Counted from the first letter of the stretch, positions 1 to 8,817 are shown. The stretch is DNA of 64,000 nt from Pararhodonellum marinum (GCF_015354735.1 NZ_JACEFJ010000004.1:186001-250000); one strand, 5' to 3'. Translations and numbers: made by a program. The notes: generated from the sequence alone by a model not told the origin.

Positions 1-225
1 GTTGAGGACAGCAGAGAATTTTTAACCCATTTGATAACCTATGACAGGTTGGAAGGTAAATGGATGGAACTCGATGTACCAAGAAAACTCTTCGAGCTTG
101 GAAGTCTGGCGGGCATAGAAAGGGATACCCTGTATTTTTTTGAAGGATTTACAATAAATCATGATCATAAATTTATCAGAAGGGCAGTTTTAAAACCCTT
201 AAAGAAAAAAACTGATCTCCAATAG
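1..225 (+). CDS. C-terminal end of an unidentified protein (partial)
   Basis: The frame is open from the first base of the window to a TAG at 223-225, giving the last 74 residues of a protein whose start lies upstream. A TTG at 31 could be read as a start, but the frame runs on through it without a stop, so a partial gene is the better reading. The tail has alternating hydrophobic and aromatic residues (KWMELD, TLYFFEGF) and a basic end (LKPLKKK). This could fit the last strands of a beta-propeller such as DUF4221-type Cytophagales proteins, but that is a guess. I do not recognise the family with confidence. Confidence 0.55.
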   Translation, partial: VEDSREFLTHLITYDRLEGKWMELDVPRKLFELGSLAGIERDTLYFFEGFTINHDHKFIRRAVLKPLKKKTDLQ

Positions 226-474
226 TTCCTCTTATTTTGTTCTCTATCCCAGATTATATTGCCGATAGAATTTTTCTGATCTCTCAAACATTTTGAAATT
301 AATGGATTTAGACGCAGCATTTGATTGTTATCGATTGCTTTTGGGGCCTTTTGAATTGACTTTTTCGGTTTTGGAATCCCATCTTAATTTAAGGTGAGTA
401 ATTTATTATACATCCACCTAATCAGTCATAGGCTTAATGTTAGAGTTCATTGGGACCACATTGGTTAAAATAGA
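226..474. other. Intergenic region, no convincing gene
   Basis: About 250 bases separate the partial left-hand gene from the tsf terminator. The only open frame is a 32-codon ATG frame at 302-400 on the plus strand, too short and with no recognisable features to call. I see no RNA gene or repeat here. Confidence 0.5.
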
Positions 475-504
475 AAAAGCTGACCCCTTTTGAGATCAGC
501 TTTT
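475..504 (-). terminator. Terminator of the rplM-rpsI-rpsB-tsf operon
   Basis: A perfect 9-bp stem pairs 475-483 (AAAAGCTGA) with 496-504 (TCAGCTTTT) around a 12-base loop. Read on the minus strand, it lies 24 bases after the tsf stop and runs into a T-rich tract (bases 478 down to about 466). This fits an intrinsic terminator for the minus-strand operon. Confidence 0.8.
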
Positions 505-527
505 GAATGTTTTTGAGAGGCTGTTTA

Positions 528-1355
528 TTACCCTATAGCAATTCTTTTAAAACTGGAAACTGTAAGTCCTTTGCTGACTCCGTCCAGGTATTGGGCAATG
601 GTCTTGCTGTTATCCTTTACAAATGCCTGGCTCAAAAGGGTGTTCTCTTTGTAGAATTTATTGAGTTTGCCCATGGCGATTTTTTCCAGCATTTCTTCCG
701 GCTTGCCTTCAGCTCTGGCCTGTTCTTTACCAACTTCAATTTCTCTCTGCACCATGGTAGCATCTACACCGTCTTTGTCTACAGCTACTGGATTCATCGC
801 TGCAATTTGCATGGCCACGTCTTTACCTGCTTCTGTCACGTCTCCGTTTGCGTTTTTAAGACCTACCAACACACCCAATTTACCGTTGGAGTGGATATAG
901 GAAACCACTGCATCACCTTCCACGATTTCAAAATGGCTGATTTCAGTTTTCTCACCGATTTTACCGGTCATTTCAATGATTTTTTCCTGTACGGTAAGAG
1001 TATCGAATGGCAATGCATGGATAGCTTCAATAGAGGTGGCATTTTTTTCCACCGCCAAATCCAATAGGGTATTGGCAAAAGAAACAAATTCTTCATTTTT
1101 TGCCACAAAGTCAGTTTCGCAGGTCAAAGAAAGCAAAAATCCTTTGGTCTGGTCTGTATTGGTTTTGGTGACAATGGTACCTTCTTTGGTCTCCCTGTCT
1201 GCTCTTGAAGCAGATACTTTCTGTCCTTTTTTTCTAAGGATATCCACCGCTTTTTCAAAATCACCTTCTGCCTCGGTAAGTGCTTTTTTACAATCCATCA
1301 TACCGGCACCGGTCATTTGTCTCAATTTGTTAACTTCTTGTGCAGTAATAGCCAT
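528..1355 (-). CDS. tsf: Translation elongation factor Ts
   Basis: EF-Ts is the cytoplasmic guanine-nucleotide exchange factor that recycles EF-Tu from its GDP form. The 275-residue length is normal for the family. The N-terminal UBA-like segment (MAITAQEVNKLRQMTGAGMM, then DCKKAL) and the core motif TDFVAKNE at residues 81-88, which contacts the EF-Tu nucleotide site, are both present. It is the last gene of the minus-strand run rplM, rpsI, rpsB, tsf. Unlike the other junctions, the gap to rpsB is 218 bases and contains a hairpin, so tsf may be expressed at a different level from rpsB. Confidence 0.98.
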   Translation of the reverse strand: MAITAQEVNKLRQMTGAGMMDCKKALTEAEGDFEKAVDILRKKGQKVSASRADRETKEGTIVTKTNTDQTKGFLLSLTCETDFVAKNEEFVSFANTLLDLAVEKNATSIEAIHALPFDTLTVQEKIIEMTGKIGEKTEISHFEIVEGDAVVSYIHSNGKLGVLVGLKNANGDVTEAGKDVAMQIAAMNPVAVDKDGVDATMVQREIEVGKEQARAEGKPEEMLEKIAMGKLNKFYKENTLLSQAFVKDNSKTIAQYLDGVSKGLTVSSFKRIAIG

Positions 1356-1507
1356 TTTATTTTCTGTTTATTTTTTAGGTTCTTTTGTAAGTTCCAATCC
1401 TGTTTTAAAGAAATGGGAATTTTATATTCGAATTCAGGTATTCTTTTATTCTTTTGATTTCCTGAGAAAGTGGATCTCTGTTTAGGAAAAAGATCAAAAT
1501 AGGGTAA

Positions 1508-1544
1508 ATAAAAAATTGAACACAGGATCATGCCTTGTGTTCAA
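1508..1544 (-). terminator. Hairpin with T-run between rpsB and tsf
   Basis: TTGAACACA at 1516-1524 pairs with TGTGTTCAA at 1536-1544, and the stem extends inward through GG/CC with a one-base bulge. On the minus strand the stem is followed by ATTTTTTAT (1515 down to 1507). It lies 29 bases after the rpsB stop and has the form of an intrinsic terminator inside the operon. It may be partial, to set the ratio of S2 to EF-Ts; the sequence cannot show how leaky it is. Confidence 0.65.
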
Positions 1545-1573
1545 TCTTCTATAGGTCAATTTTCAAAGAAAAT

Positions 1574-2341
1574 TTATTCTTGTTCCTGTGCACCGGCATC
1601 AACCGCCTTTTTTGCCTCTTCCTCTTCAGTAAGTTTGGCATCTTCCTTATCACGTTTTCTTTCGCTCAACCCTTCTTCAATGGCTGTTCCAATGGATTTT
1701 ACCAATAAAGAGATGGATTTGAATGCATCATCGTTAGCCGGAATCGGAAATTCCACCTCGTTGGGGTTGGAATTGGTGTCCACAAGGGCGAAAACAGGAA
1801 TGCCCAACTTTTGAGCTTCTGAAATGGCGATGTGTTCTCTTTTGATGTCCACTACAAACAGCGCTGCTGGAAGTCTGGTCAGATCTGCGATACCGCCCAA
1901 TACTGATTCCAGTTTCTCTCTCTGTCGGGTGATCATCAACCGTTCCTTTTTAGCCAGGTTGGTGTAGGATTCATCCTTGATCAATTTGTCTATAGAAGAC
2001 ATTTTCTTCAATGATTTCCGAATGGTAGCAAAGTTGGTCAACATGCCACCTAACCATCTTTCAGTGACAAAGGGCATGTTCAGTCTTTTTGCTTCCTCAG
2101 CTACCAGGTCTTTCGCTTGCTTTTTGGTGGCAACGAACATGACCTTTTTTCCTGAGCGTACGATTTGCTTGATTGCGTTGGATGCTTCTTCGAGGCAAAC
2201 AAGCGTTTTGTTAAGGTCGATAATATGGATTCCGTTTTTTTCCATAAAAATATATGGAGCCATTCTCGGATCCCACTTTCTCGTCAAGTGTCCAAAATGA
2301 ACACCAGCATCCAGTAAGTCTTTATATTCTAGATTAGCCAT
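1574..2341 (-). CDS. rpsB: 30S ribosomal protein S2
   Basis: S2 joins the 30S subunit late and contacts S1/S21 and the 16S platform. The 255-residue product starts [20 protein letters not shown], the usual S2 opening with GVHFGH, and has the family segments [27 protein letters not shown] and the conserved late segment PVFALVDTN. The C-terminus is a charged, low-complexity tail of about 25 residues, common in Bacteroidota S2. It lies 44 bases downstream of rpsI on the minus strand, the standard order for this phylum. Confidence 0.98.
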   Translation of the reverse strand: MANLEYKDLLDAGVHFGHLTRKWDPRMAPYIFMEKNGIHIIDLNKTLVCLEEASNAIKQIVRSGKKVMFVATKKQAKDLVAEEAKRLNMPFVTERWLGGMLTNFATIRKSLKKMSSIDKLIKDESYTNLAKKERLMITRQREKLESVLGGIADLTRLPAALFVVDIKREHIAISEAQKLGIPVFALVDTNSNPNEVEFPIPANDDAFKSISLLVKSIGTAIEEGLSERKRDKEDAKLTEEEEAKKAVDAGAQEQE

Positions 2342-2385
2342 TAATAAATAAAATTGAACTTGTATAAAATTGGATAAACTCCCAA

Positions 2386-2772
2386 TTAACGTTTGGAGAA
2401 CTGGAATTTTCTTCTTGCTTTTCTACGTCCTGGCTTCTTACGTTCCACCATTCTGGGATCACGGGTCAGAAATCCTTCTTTTTTCAAAGGTGATCTGTGC
2501 TCCTCGTTGATTTCACATAGGGCCCTGGCGATGGCCATCCGGGCAGCTTCTGCCTGGCCTTTGATGCCGCCTCCGTCTACATTGATCATGATGTCATAAG
2601 CACCGTTTTGCCCTACGAGCTCAAGCGGCTGCTTTACCACAATCTGATGCAAATCAAAAGGAAAATAGGTTTCTAGAGCTCTTTTGTTGACCAAAATCTC
2701 CCCGTTGCCTGGTTTCATGTAGATTCTGGCGACAGATGTCTTTCTTCTACCGATGGTATTGATTACTTCCAT
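2386..2772 (-). CDS. rpsI: 30S ribosomal protein S9
   Basis: S9 binds the 16S head, and its C-terminal tail reaches the P-site tRNA. The product has 128 residues. It contains the N-terminal [15 protein letters not shown] motif, the central [19 protein letters not shown] motif and the basic tail ending in FSKR, whose last arginine contacts the tRNA anticodon loop in known ribosomes. The gene follows rplM after only 12 bases, the near-universal L13-S9 pairing, so the two are surely co-transcribed. Confidence 0.98.
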   Translation of the reverse strand: MEVINTIGRRKTSVARIYMKPGNGEILVNKRALETYFPFDLHQIVVKQPLELVGQNGAYDIMINVDGGGIKGQAEAARMAIARALCEINEEHRSPLKKEGFLTRDPRMVERKKPGRRKARRKFQFSKR

Positions 2773-2784
2773 GGATTGCTTTGA

Positions 2785-3228
2785 TTACAATTTAACTTCT
2801 TTAGGCTGCTGTGCTTGGTGAGGATGCTCAGCACCTTCATACACAAACAGATTTCTATACATTTCTCTTCCCAATCTGGATTTAGGAAGCATGCCTCTTA
2901 CTGCTTTTTCCACAAGGATGGCAGCCGATTTTTCCTTCAACATTTTTGGGGTAGAAATTCTTTGTCCTCCAGGATATCCCGTGTGACGAACATATACTTT
3001 TTCGTTCCACTTTTTTCCTGTCAACCTTACTTTGTCGGCATTGATGACGATTACATTGTCACCGCAGTCCACGTGAGGAGTAAAACTGGGTTTGTTTTTT
3101 CCTCTCAAGATTTTCGCTACCTCACTCGCAAACCTACCCAATACTGCAGACTGGGCATCTACTACCACCCAGTTTTTCTCTACAGTAGCAGTATTTGCTG
3201 ATTTGGTTTTATAGCTTAATGTATCCAC
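2785..3228 (-). CDS. rplM: 50S ribosomal protein L13
   Basis: L13 is an early-assembly protein of the large subunit. The 147-residue product shows the family segments WVVVDAQSAVLGRFAS, LRGKNKP, DNVIVINADKVRLTGKKW and the typical HTGYPGG. The start MDTLSYKT is the common Bacteroidota N-terminal extension. It is the first gene of the minus-strand operon; a strong Bacteroidota-type promoter lies about 60 bases upstream. Confidence 0.98.
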   Translation of the reverse strand: MDTLSYKTKSANTATVEKNWVVVDAQSAVLGRFASEVAKILRGKNKPSFTPHVDCGDNVIVINADKVRLTGKKWNEKVYVRHTGYPGGQRISTPKMLKEKSAAILVEKAVRGMLPKSRLGREMYRNLFVYEGAEHPHQAQQPKEVKL

Positions 3229-3284
3229 TGTGTAAACGTTTAATTATTAGCTTGTTAAATATAGATCACCCTCAAAAAGGGACA

Positions 3285-3316
3285 CAAAGATAGAAGTATT
3301 ATCTTTTATTTCAAAA
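3285..3316 (-). promoter_or_regulatory. Promoter of the rplM operon
   Basis: Read on the minus strand there is TTTTG (3316-3312), a 19-base spacer, and TATCTTTG (3292-3285). This matches the Bacteroidota primary-sigma consensus TTTG-N19/20-TAnnTTTG. The rplM start codon is 57 bases downstream of the -7 box. Confidence 0.8.
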
Positions 3317-3349
3317 GAATTAATACATTACCCCCTAATTTTCTTTGGG

Positions 3350-4060
3350 TTACCTGTTTTTTTCGAGTTGTTTGACCAATACATCAAAGTCTTTGGGGTA
3401 TGGAGCCGTAACTTCTACCCTTTCTCCGTTCATCCCCGCAAAGCCTATGGAATAGGCATGCAGGGAAACTCTTTGCATAATGGGCAATTCCTCGGTGTCT
3501 TTTTTGAGGTTAAACCGCTTTTTTAAAGCAGAAAGGTAAAGCGGCTTGCCTCCATATAAGTCATCCCCGCAGATCGGCGTTTTCAGATAAGCCAAATGGA
3601 CCCTGATCTGATGAAGCCTCCCGGTAACCGGTCTGCACTCCACCAAGGTGTGTGCATAATAGGTTTTAAGAGTTTGAATATAGGTTTGGGCAGGCTTTCC
3701 ATCTTTGCTGATTTTAGCGATGCCTTTATTGGTTGCGGCCAGATTTCGGTCTACAAGAACTCTTTGGTAGTCCTTTACACCATCCACCACAGCATGGTAA
3801 ATTTTGTCCACCTGTCTGTCTTCAAACTGTATCGCCAGGTTCCTGTAGGCTTCCGGATGCTTGGCAATGGCCAGGCAACCTGAGGTTTCTTTGTCCAGTC
3901 GGTGACACACCTGGGCATCAGGGGTGTATTGTCTGGCCAATTCCAGGATATTTTGGGATTCATGCCTGTCGTCTAGGGTCGATAAATAAGGAAGCTTATT
4001 GACCACCAGGTAATCGTCGTTTTCGAACAGGACCAGATTTCTAAAATCTATTTTCTTCAT
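3350..4060 (-). CDS. RluA-family RNA pseudouridine synthase
   Basis: Enzymes of this family isomerise uridine to pseudouridine in rRNA or tRNA. The 236-residue product carries the catalytic motif HRLDKETSG at residues 53-61, with Asp56 as the expected nucleophile, followed by the GRLHQIRVHLAYL motif and the CGDDLYGG motif of the RluA group. It lacks an N-terminal S4 domain, so it is closer to RluA/TruC-type short enzymes than to RluC/RluD. The target base cannot be read from the sequence. It stands alone on the minus strand, upstream of the ribosomal operon, with 121 bases between them. Confidence 0.93.
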   Translation of the reverse strand: MKKIDFRNLVLFENDDYLVVNKLPYLSTLDDRHESQNILELARQYTPDAQVCHRLDKETSGCLAIAKHPEAYRNLAIQFEDRQVDKIYHAVVDGVKDYQRVLVDRNLAATNKGIAKISKDGKPAQTYIQTLKTYYAHTLVECRPVTGRLHQIRVHLAYLKTPICGDDLYGGKPLYLSALKKRFNLKKDTEELPIMQRVSLHAYSIGFAGMNGERVEVTAPYPKDFDVLVKQLEKNR

Positions 4061-4376
4061 GCTGTGCGCATTCCCAATTAGCCTGCAAAAGTAGGGAAAT
4101 TCTATTTATCCCAATATTTATTTGAGGAAATAATTAGTCAGCCCTTTTCATCACTTGCCATTTTTTAGCTCCACTGGAAGTAGGACACGTAGGTTTAGGA
4201 CTTTGAAACTAATCCGAAATTCTCTTAAAAATCTGATGGGCCTTCGGGGCTTTATTAAACTTTAATGTGAATATCCAATTTTTTGGCAAGCGGGATATTA
4301 ATGGCAAACCGGCACAAATCAGGAATAAGGTCTGTGAAATAATTTTTAATCCTGCATGATGCCAATCATGGCAAAT
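4061..4376. other. Intergenic region, no gene seen
   Basis: This 316-base AT-rich gap holds no open frame worth calling and no tRNA or clear terminator. A short GC-rich patch near 4228-4243 can form only a weak hairpin. Confidence 0.5.
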
Positions 4377-5063
4377 TCAATTAAGATAAAATTGAATCCC
4401 CAAATCCAGACCTATTTTAGTGGTCGTTGCAGGAATGGAATAAATATTGAAATCTCTGAATCTTTTTGTGTTTTGGTAGCTGATCAGTCCTTCCAAGCCT
4501 ATGTTGGGAGAAATAAAATGAACCAAGCCCAGTCCTCCACTAAAAATCCTTTGCTCATGCTTGGGGTCTTTGGGGATGAAGAGATTTGTCACAGGGTCAA
4601 GACGTTTTTGGGAGTTGTAGGAGAGGTTGTACCTAGAATCAGCAAAAACGGCCCACTTCTCGTCCAAGGGAAAGTAATAACGTGCAACAGGGCCAAGATT
4701 AAATAAAGTAAATGACTGATTAACTATATTGGTTCCCGGAGTTAATTCAGGATAAATAACCCTGTTGTGGTTTAGCCCAGTCTGAACACCAATTGCCAGG
4801 TTTGGGATAATGAAATAATATAGGGTAGGGGTTACTGAAAAATTGACCATTTTGTAGGCAAATTGTGGATCAATGTCATTATTATTCTCCTGCCTTGATA
4901 CATGAAACTGACCTCCAATAATCAGATCACCTTTGTTTGTTTGTGCCCTCGTAGTATTAGTCGTACAGACCATTAGAAGCAAGGGAAAAAGGAAGTAAGC
5001 GATGATTCTGGAAAGAGGCATGGTAATTCTGGATGGAATTTGGATAAAATGTTTTTTCATCAC
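4377..5063 (-). CDS. Outer-membrane beta-barrel protein (porin-like), paralogue 2
   Basis: The 228-residue product begins with a long signal peptide (hydrophobic run about residues 18-38, ending ...TRAQ). It continues with KGDLIIGGQFHVS, a common start of small 8-strand OmpW/OmpX-like barrels in Bacteroidota. Alternating strands with aromatic girdles follow, including GPVARYYFPLDEKWAVFADSRY, and the chain ends in a Phe-rich last strand (LGIQFYLN). The start overlaps the stop of the upstream paralogue by four bases (ATGA), so the pair is translationally coupled. It is about as long as its neighbour and shares the pattern of strands, so local duplication is likely. A shorter start at residue 15 is possible. 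The specific role is unknown. Confidence 0.8.
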   Translation of the reverse strand: MMKKHFIQIPSRITMPLSRIIAYFLFPLLLMVCTTNTTRAQTNKGDLIIGGQFHVSRQENNNDIDPQFAYKMVNFSVTPTLYYFIIPNLAIGVQTGLNHNRVIYPELTPGTNIVNQSFTLFNLGPVARYYFPLDEKWAVFADSRYNLSYNSQKRLDPVTNLFIPKDPKHEQRIFSGGLGLVHFISPNIGLEGLISYQNTKRFRDFNIYSIPATTTKIGLDLGIQFYLN

Positions 5064-5710
5064 TCTTGATTTTTTCTGAGGTAAAATTGCAGTCCGCCAG
5101 AAAATAAGATGGTGTTGGATGTTCTATTTTGCAGGTCAAGGTTCTGATTGCTGGAATATTTGAGTATCGTTTGCGAGGTCCGGTAAGCCAGGAGCCCTTC
5201 TAACCCGATATTGGGTCTGAGGAAGTAAACCAGTCCAATTCCCAAAGAAAGGTCAGTGGAAGAAATATTCCGCTCTTTTGAAACGTACTCAGTTAGCGTG
5301 CTATTTAAAATTTTTCGGGTGTTATAAATTCTTCTGTAACGTGCATCAGCAAAAAGTGAAAACTTTTCACTTAAAGGAAAAAAGTAGCGAACCTGGGGAC
5401 CGAAAGAATATTGCAAAGGCCAGAATTTCTCCAATTCATTGGTGGCAATGACAGTATTGGTCTCCCTGAAAATACCAATACCGGTCACGATCCCTAAAGC
5501 GAGGTTTTGATTTACAAAATATAATGGTGAAACATTAAATCCTGCCGCGAAATTTGTAAAGCTGGTGAAATTGTTTGGTTCCGAGTATCGATAAAAGTGA
5601 AGGGAACCGCTTCCTTGGATCATCCAATCGCCTTGACTGGTCTGGGCATTTAAAGAGGGATGAAGTAGGAAAAGGAAAAATGCAAGCAATAAAAATAACT
5701 TTTGTCTCAT
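5060..5710 (-). CDS. Outer-membrane beta-barrel protein (porin-like), paralogue 1
   Basis: This 216-residue protein has a clean signal peptide (MRQKLFLLLAFFLFLLHPSLNAQ) and the mature start TSQGDWMIQGSGSLHF, the barrel signature also seen in the next gene. Shared blocks include FGPQVRYFFPLSEKFSLFADARY and SLGIGLVYFLRPNIGLEGLLAY, each closely matched in the downstream paralogue, and a final strand ending FSGGLQFYLRKNQE. These proteins sit in the outer membrane; what they carry or bind is not known. It is the first gene of a two-gene minus-strand unit. Confidence 0.8.
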   Translation of the reverse strand: MRQKLFLLLAFFLFLLHPSLNAQTSQGDWMIQGSGSLHFYRYSEPNNFTSFTNFAAGFNVSPLYFVNQNLALGIVTGIGIFRETNTVIATNELEKFWPLQYSFGPQVRYFFPLSEKFSLFADARYRRIYNTRKILNSTLTEYVSKERNISSTDLSLGIGLVYFLRPNIGLEGLLAYRTSQTILKYSSNQNLDLQNRTSNTILFSGGLQFYLRKNQE

Positions 5711-5909
5711 GGGTGAAAATTGTGCGGAAAACTAAATCTATTTTTCTAAATAAAATACTAAACAACAGAAATTTTTTTTCGGTAACTCACGCAGGTTATC
5801 AATGCATTTGAAAGATGGGGTCATTGCTGCGATACGGTCAATAGATTAGTTCCTCTTCTTGAAAGCCAATCCCAAAATGATCCTTACATTTGGGATTAAA
5901 AGATATACA

Positions 5910-6713
5910 ATGAAGCAAAATCCCGTTCTTCCCGGACTGAGAAATGTACTGGTCACCAGGTATGTGATGCCGTTGCGTGAAGGCGGATCCTTACCGGCTT
6001 TGGCTGATGCAGATGATGGCTTCAGTTATGTCCTTAAATTTAAAGGAGCTGGTCAGCGGGAAAAGGCCCTCATCGCCGAGCTGCTTGGGGGAGAGATTGC
6101 CCGCATTTTGGGCTTTAAGGTCCCTGAACTGGTGTTTGCCTATCTGGATGAAGCCTTCGGGAGGTCGGAAGGGGATGAGGAAATACAGGATTTACTCAAA
6201 GCAAGTCAAGGTTTGAACCTTGGCCTGCACTTTCTTTCCAAGGCACTGACTTTTGATCCCGGTGCCGGAAAGATAGATGAAGCATTGGCTTCCAAAATCG
6301 TCTGGTTGGATGCCTTGATTACCAATGTGGACAGAACCTTCAAAAATACCAACATGCTGATATGGAACCGGGAACTTTGGTTGATCGATCATGGTGCCTC
6401 GTTTTTGTTTCACCACAACTGGGATACCTGGGAAAAAAAGGTCCTGAGTCCTTTTCCGATGATCAAAGACCATGTGTTACTTCCACAGGCTTCCCTATTG
6501 GACGAGGTAGATACCGAACTCAAATCCAAACTTGATGAAAAAGTGATCAGATCCATTGTTGAATTGGTGCCCGATGAATGGATACTTGCTTCCAGGGATG
6601 TGGAAAATGCCGAAGAGGGTAGAGCCATCTATGCAACTTATTTGATCACACGTTTAAAACATTCAGGGATATTTGTAAAGGGAGCAAAGGATGCAAGGGA
6701 AACACTTATATGA
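5910..6713 (+). CDS. HipA-like kinase domain protein
   Basis: The protein resembles stand-alone HipA-fold kinases (HipA_2 type), related to the HipA toxin kinase but without the HipB-linked N-terminal domain. I chose the ATG at 5910 (267 residues), giving MKQNPVLPGLRNVLVTRYV; the longer frame from a TTG at 5859 adds 17 residues with no family support. With this start, the expected kinase residues are present: the VLKFKG strand with Lys43, the catalytic-loop NVDRTFKN with Asp141 and Asn146, and the metal-binding LIDHG with Asp160. The substrate is unknown. It overlaps the DUF3037 gene by 23 bases, a recurring pairing, so the two probably act together. Family assignment is good; function is inference. 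Confidence 0.8.
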   Translation: MKQNPVLPGLRNVLVTRYVMPLREGGSLPALADADDGFSYVLKFKGAGQREKALIAELLGGEIARILGFKVPELVFAYLDEAFGRSEGDEEIQDLLKASQGLNLGLHFLSKALTFDPGAGKIDEALASKIVWLDALITNVDRTFKNTNMLIWNRELWLIDHGASFLFHHNWDTWEKKVLSPFPMIKDHVLLPQASLLDEVDTELKSKLDEKVIRSIVELVPDEWILASRDVENAEEGRAIYATYLITRLKHSGIFVKGAKDARETLI

Positions 6714-7074
6714 ATATGCTGTGGTTCGGGCAGTGCCCCGGGTCGAAAGAGAGGAATTTGTCAACGTGGGCGTCATGGTATGTTGCAAAAAGACAAATGA
6801 GCTCCTGTGCAAATTCTTAATAAGCCGGGACAAACTCCTTGCTTTGGACAAGGAAGCGGATCTATCCACCATAGAAACCTATCTGCAATCCTTCAAACAG
6901 GTCTGCCAGGGTGATCCCAATGGGAGTCCGATAAGCCATCAGGATGCCGCCTCCCGCTTCAGATGGCTTACAGCCATGAGAAGTTCTATTATTCAGACCT
7001 CCAGACCCCATGTCGGATTTGCAGATGACCTAGAGGAAGTGACCCGGGATCTTTTTGATAAATTTGTAGGTTGA
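6691..7074 (+). CDS. DUF3037 protein, partner of the HipA-like kinase
   Basis: The 127-residue product matches the DUF3037 pattern: an opening YEYAVVRAVPRVEREEFVNVGV, then a Cys-rich strand (VMVCCKK) and a helical C-terminus with DDLEEVTRDLFDKFV. The family has no established biochemical role. Its gene overlaps the 3' end of the HipA-like kinase by 23 bases, which supports co-translation. The start at 6691 gives the expected family N-terminus. Being always tied to a kinase-fold protein, it could be a substrate, an inhibitor or an adaptor; that is inference. Confidence 0.8.
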   Translation: MQGKHLYEYAVVRAVPRVEREEFVNVGVMVCCKKTNELLCKFLISRDKLLALDKEADLSTIETYLQSFKQVCQGDPNGSPISHQDAASRFRWLTAMRSSIIQTSRPHVGFADDLEEVTRDLFDKFVG

Positions 7075-7078
7075 AGAA

Positions 7079-8122
7079 TCAATTTTTTTTCTCCAAAGGC
7101 AACTCAAAACTGAACATGGATCCTTTGCCCACTGTAGAGGTGACGGATATCTTGCTCTTATGTCCTTCCAGAATGTGTTTTACAATGGCCAAGCCCAAAC
7201 CAGTACCGCCCTTTTCCCTTGACCGGCTTTTTTCCACCCGATAAAACCGCTCAAACACCCGCTTGATGTCTTCCGGTGGGATGCCTTGTCCATTGTCCTT
7301 GATGTCCACATGCAATTGGTTTTTGTGCTGCTTGAGATGTACCTCCACCTCTCCGCCATCATGGTTGTATTTAATGGCATTGGATATCAGGTTTTGACAG
7401 ACCCTGAAGATTTTATCCTTGTCAGCATAGGTAGGGTAGCTTTTTTTCTTATCGAAGTAAAATCTGATCAGCACATCCCGCTTGGCAGCTTTCTGTTCCA
7501 ATTCTTCGATGACTTCCAATACCAGATCTTTGAGGTCAAAACTCTCAAAATGGAATTTGATCACCCCGCTTTCCATTTGGTTCAGGGTAAGCAGGTCATG
7601 GACCAGCTTATCCAGAGAGTTGAGGCTTTTGGCTGCTCTTTTCAGAAATTTATAACGGACGGCCTCATCTTCCACTGCTCCGTCCAATAAGGTATGTACA
7701 TATCCCTGAGCAGCAAAAATGGGTGTTTTCAGCTCATGGGAGATGTCTGCAATAAATTCCCTTCTGAAAACCGCATTTTTTTGAAGGGTTTCTATTTCCT
7801 TGTTTTTGGCTACTGCATAGGAATTGATCGTTTTGTTGATTTTTTTTAGTGGGGAGATGGAAGCCCTGTTGGGTTTGTCCACCACATTGGAAAGATCTTT
7901 CTTTTGGATTTTTTCCAGCATTACATAAATGCTGCTGATTTCCTTGAAAATGAGGTATTCCAAGGTAATGTTCATCAGGAGATAGGAAACAGAAAAAGAG
8001 ATTCCCCCGGCCACTATCAACAGAGTAGCTGTCGCACTTTCCATCAGGGACAAGAAGGCAACGGTAAGTGCTGATATGGCCAAGGCCAATACCAATGCAA
8101 TTCCCCGCGAAGTGGTGAACAT
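7079..8122 (-). CDS. Sensor histidine kinase, PhoR-like
   Basis: The 347-residue membrane kinase has two N-terminal membrane segments (about residues 8-26 and 33-55), a short cytoplasmic linker, and a HisKA domain with the phospho-acceptor His129 in FIADISHELKTP. An HATPase domain follows, with the N box (NLISNAIKYN), G1 (DNGQGIPPEDI) and G2 (GGTGLGLAIVKHI). There is almost no periplasmic part between the two membrane spans, so it probably senses through the membrane or a partner rather than a soluble ligand domain. The start lies 5 bases after the response-regulator gene, so the two form one two-component operon. Confidence 0.93.
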   Translation of the reverse strand: MFTTSRGIALVLALAISALTVAFLSLMESATATLLIVAGGISFSVSYLLMNITLEYLIFKEISSIYVMLEKIQKKDLSNVVDKPNRASISPLKKINKTINSYAVAKNKEIETLQKNAVFRREFIADISHELKTPIFAAQGYVHTLLDGAVEDEAVRYKFLKRAAKSLNSLDKLVHDLLTLNQMESGVIKFHFESFDLKDLVLEVIEELEQKAAKRDVLIRFYFDKKKSYPTYADKDKIFRVCQNLISNAIKYNHDGGEVEVHLKQHKNQLHVDIKDNGQGIPPEDIKRVFERFYRVEKSRSREKGGTGLGLAIVKHILEGHKSKISVTSTVGKGSMFSFELPLEKKN

Positions 8123-8127
8123 ATTAT

Positions 8128-8817
8128 TTACCCCAGATCAAATTTATATCCTACTCCTTTAACAGTAGTGATGTAATTTTCTCCAATCTTTTCTCTGACT
8201 TTGCGAATGTGCACATCAACCGTTCTGGCCAATACAAAAACGTCCGCCCCCCAGATATTTTGAAGAAGGTCATCTCTACTAAAAACCATATTAGGGTTTT
8301 TTGCGAGGAAATACAACAGTTCGAATTCTTTTTTGGGAAGGGTGATGGTTTTCCCGTTTTTGTCAATGGTGTAACTGGTCCGGTCTATTGTAAGGTCTTT
8401 GATTTTGATCTGAGATACCTCCTGTTCTTTTTTGGAGTCCCTCCTGAACAAAGCTGAAATTCTGCTTACCAAAGCCCGCGGCTTGATGGGTTTGGTAATG
8501 TAATCATCCGCCCCGACATCAAATGCAGCTACTTCGCTGTATTCTTCAGATCTTGCTGTCAAGAATATAATGAATGTATTTTTCAAGTCGCTGATGTCCC
8601 TGATTTGCCGGCAGGTTTCTACCCCGTCCTGATTAGGCATCATGATGTCGAGTAGGATTACATCTGGCTTGAATTTGATGGCGGTCTTCACGGCTTTGAT
8701 ACCGTCTTCTGCAGAAGCTACTTCGTAGCCTTCTTTTTCCAGGTTATAAGTCAGTATCTCTATGATATCCGGCTCATCGTCAACAACTAAAATTTTGACT
8801 TTCTGTTTTTCACTCAT
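8128..8817 (-). CDS. OmpR/PhoB-family response regulator
   Basis: The 229-residue regulator has a receiver domain with the acidic pair DDEPD at residues 13-17, phospho-acceptor Asp57 in VILLDIMMPNQDG and the conserved Lys in DYITKPI. A winged-helix DNA-binding domain follows (about residues 130-227, ending VKGVGYKF). It lies just upstream of its PhoR-like kinase. Phosphate control is a reasonable guess from family resemblance, but no phosphate genes sit nearby, so the stimulus is open. Confidence 0.93.
   Translation of the reverse strand: MSEKQKVKILVVDDEPDIIEILTYNLEKEGYEVASAEDGIKAVKTAIKFKPDVILLDIMMPNQDGVETCRQIRDISDLKNTFIIFLTARSEEYSEVAAFDVGADDYITKPIKPRALVSRISALFRRDSKKEQEVSQIKIKDLTIDRTSYTIDKNGKTITLPKKEFELLYFLAKNPNMVFSRDDLLQNIWGADVFVLARTVDVHIRKVREKIGENYITTVKGVGYKFDLG

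Noticed and set aside
302-400. A 32-codon ATG frame in the first intergenic region
   Set aside because: Too short and without any supporting signal.
507-1067. A 186-codon plus-strand frame
   Set aside because: It lies antisense to tsf and its translation is a shadow of that gene.
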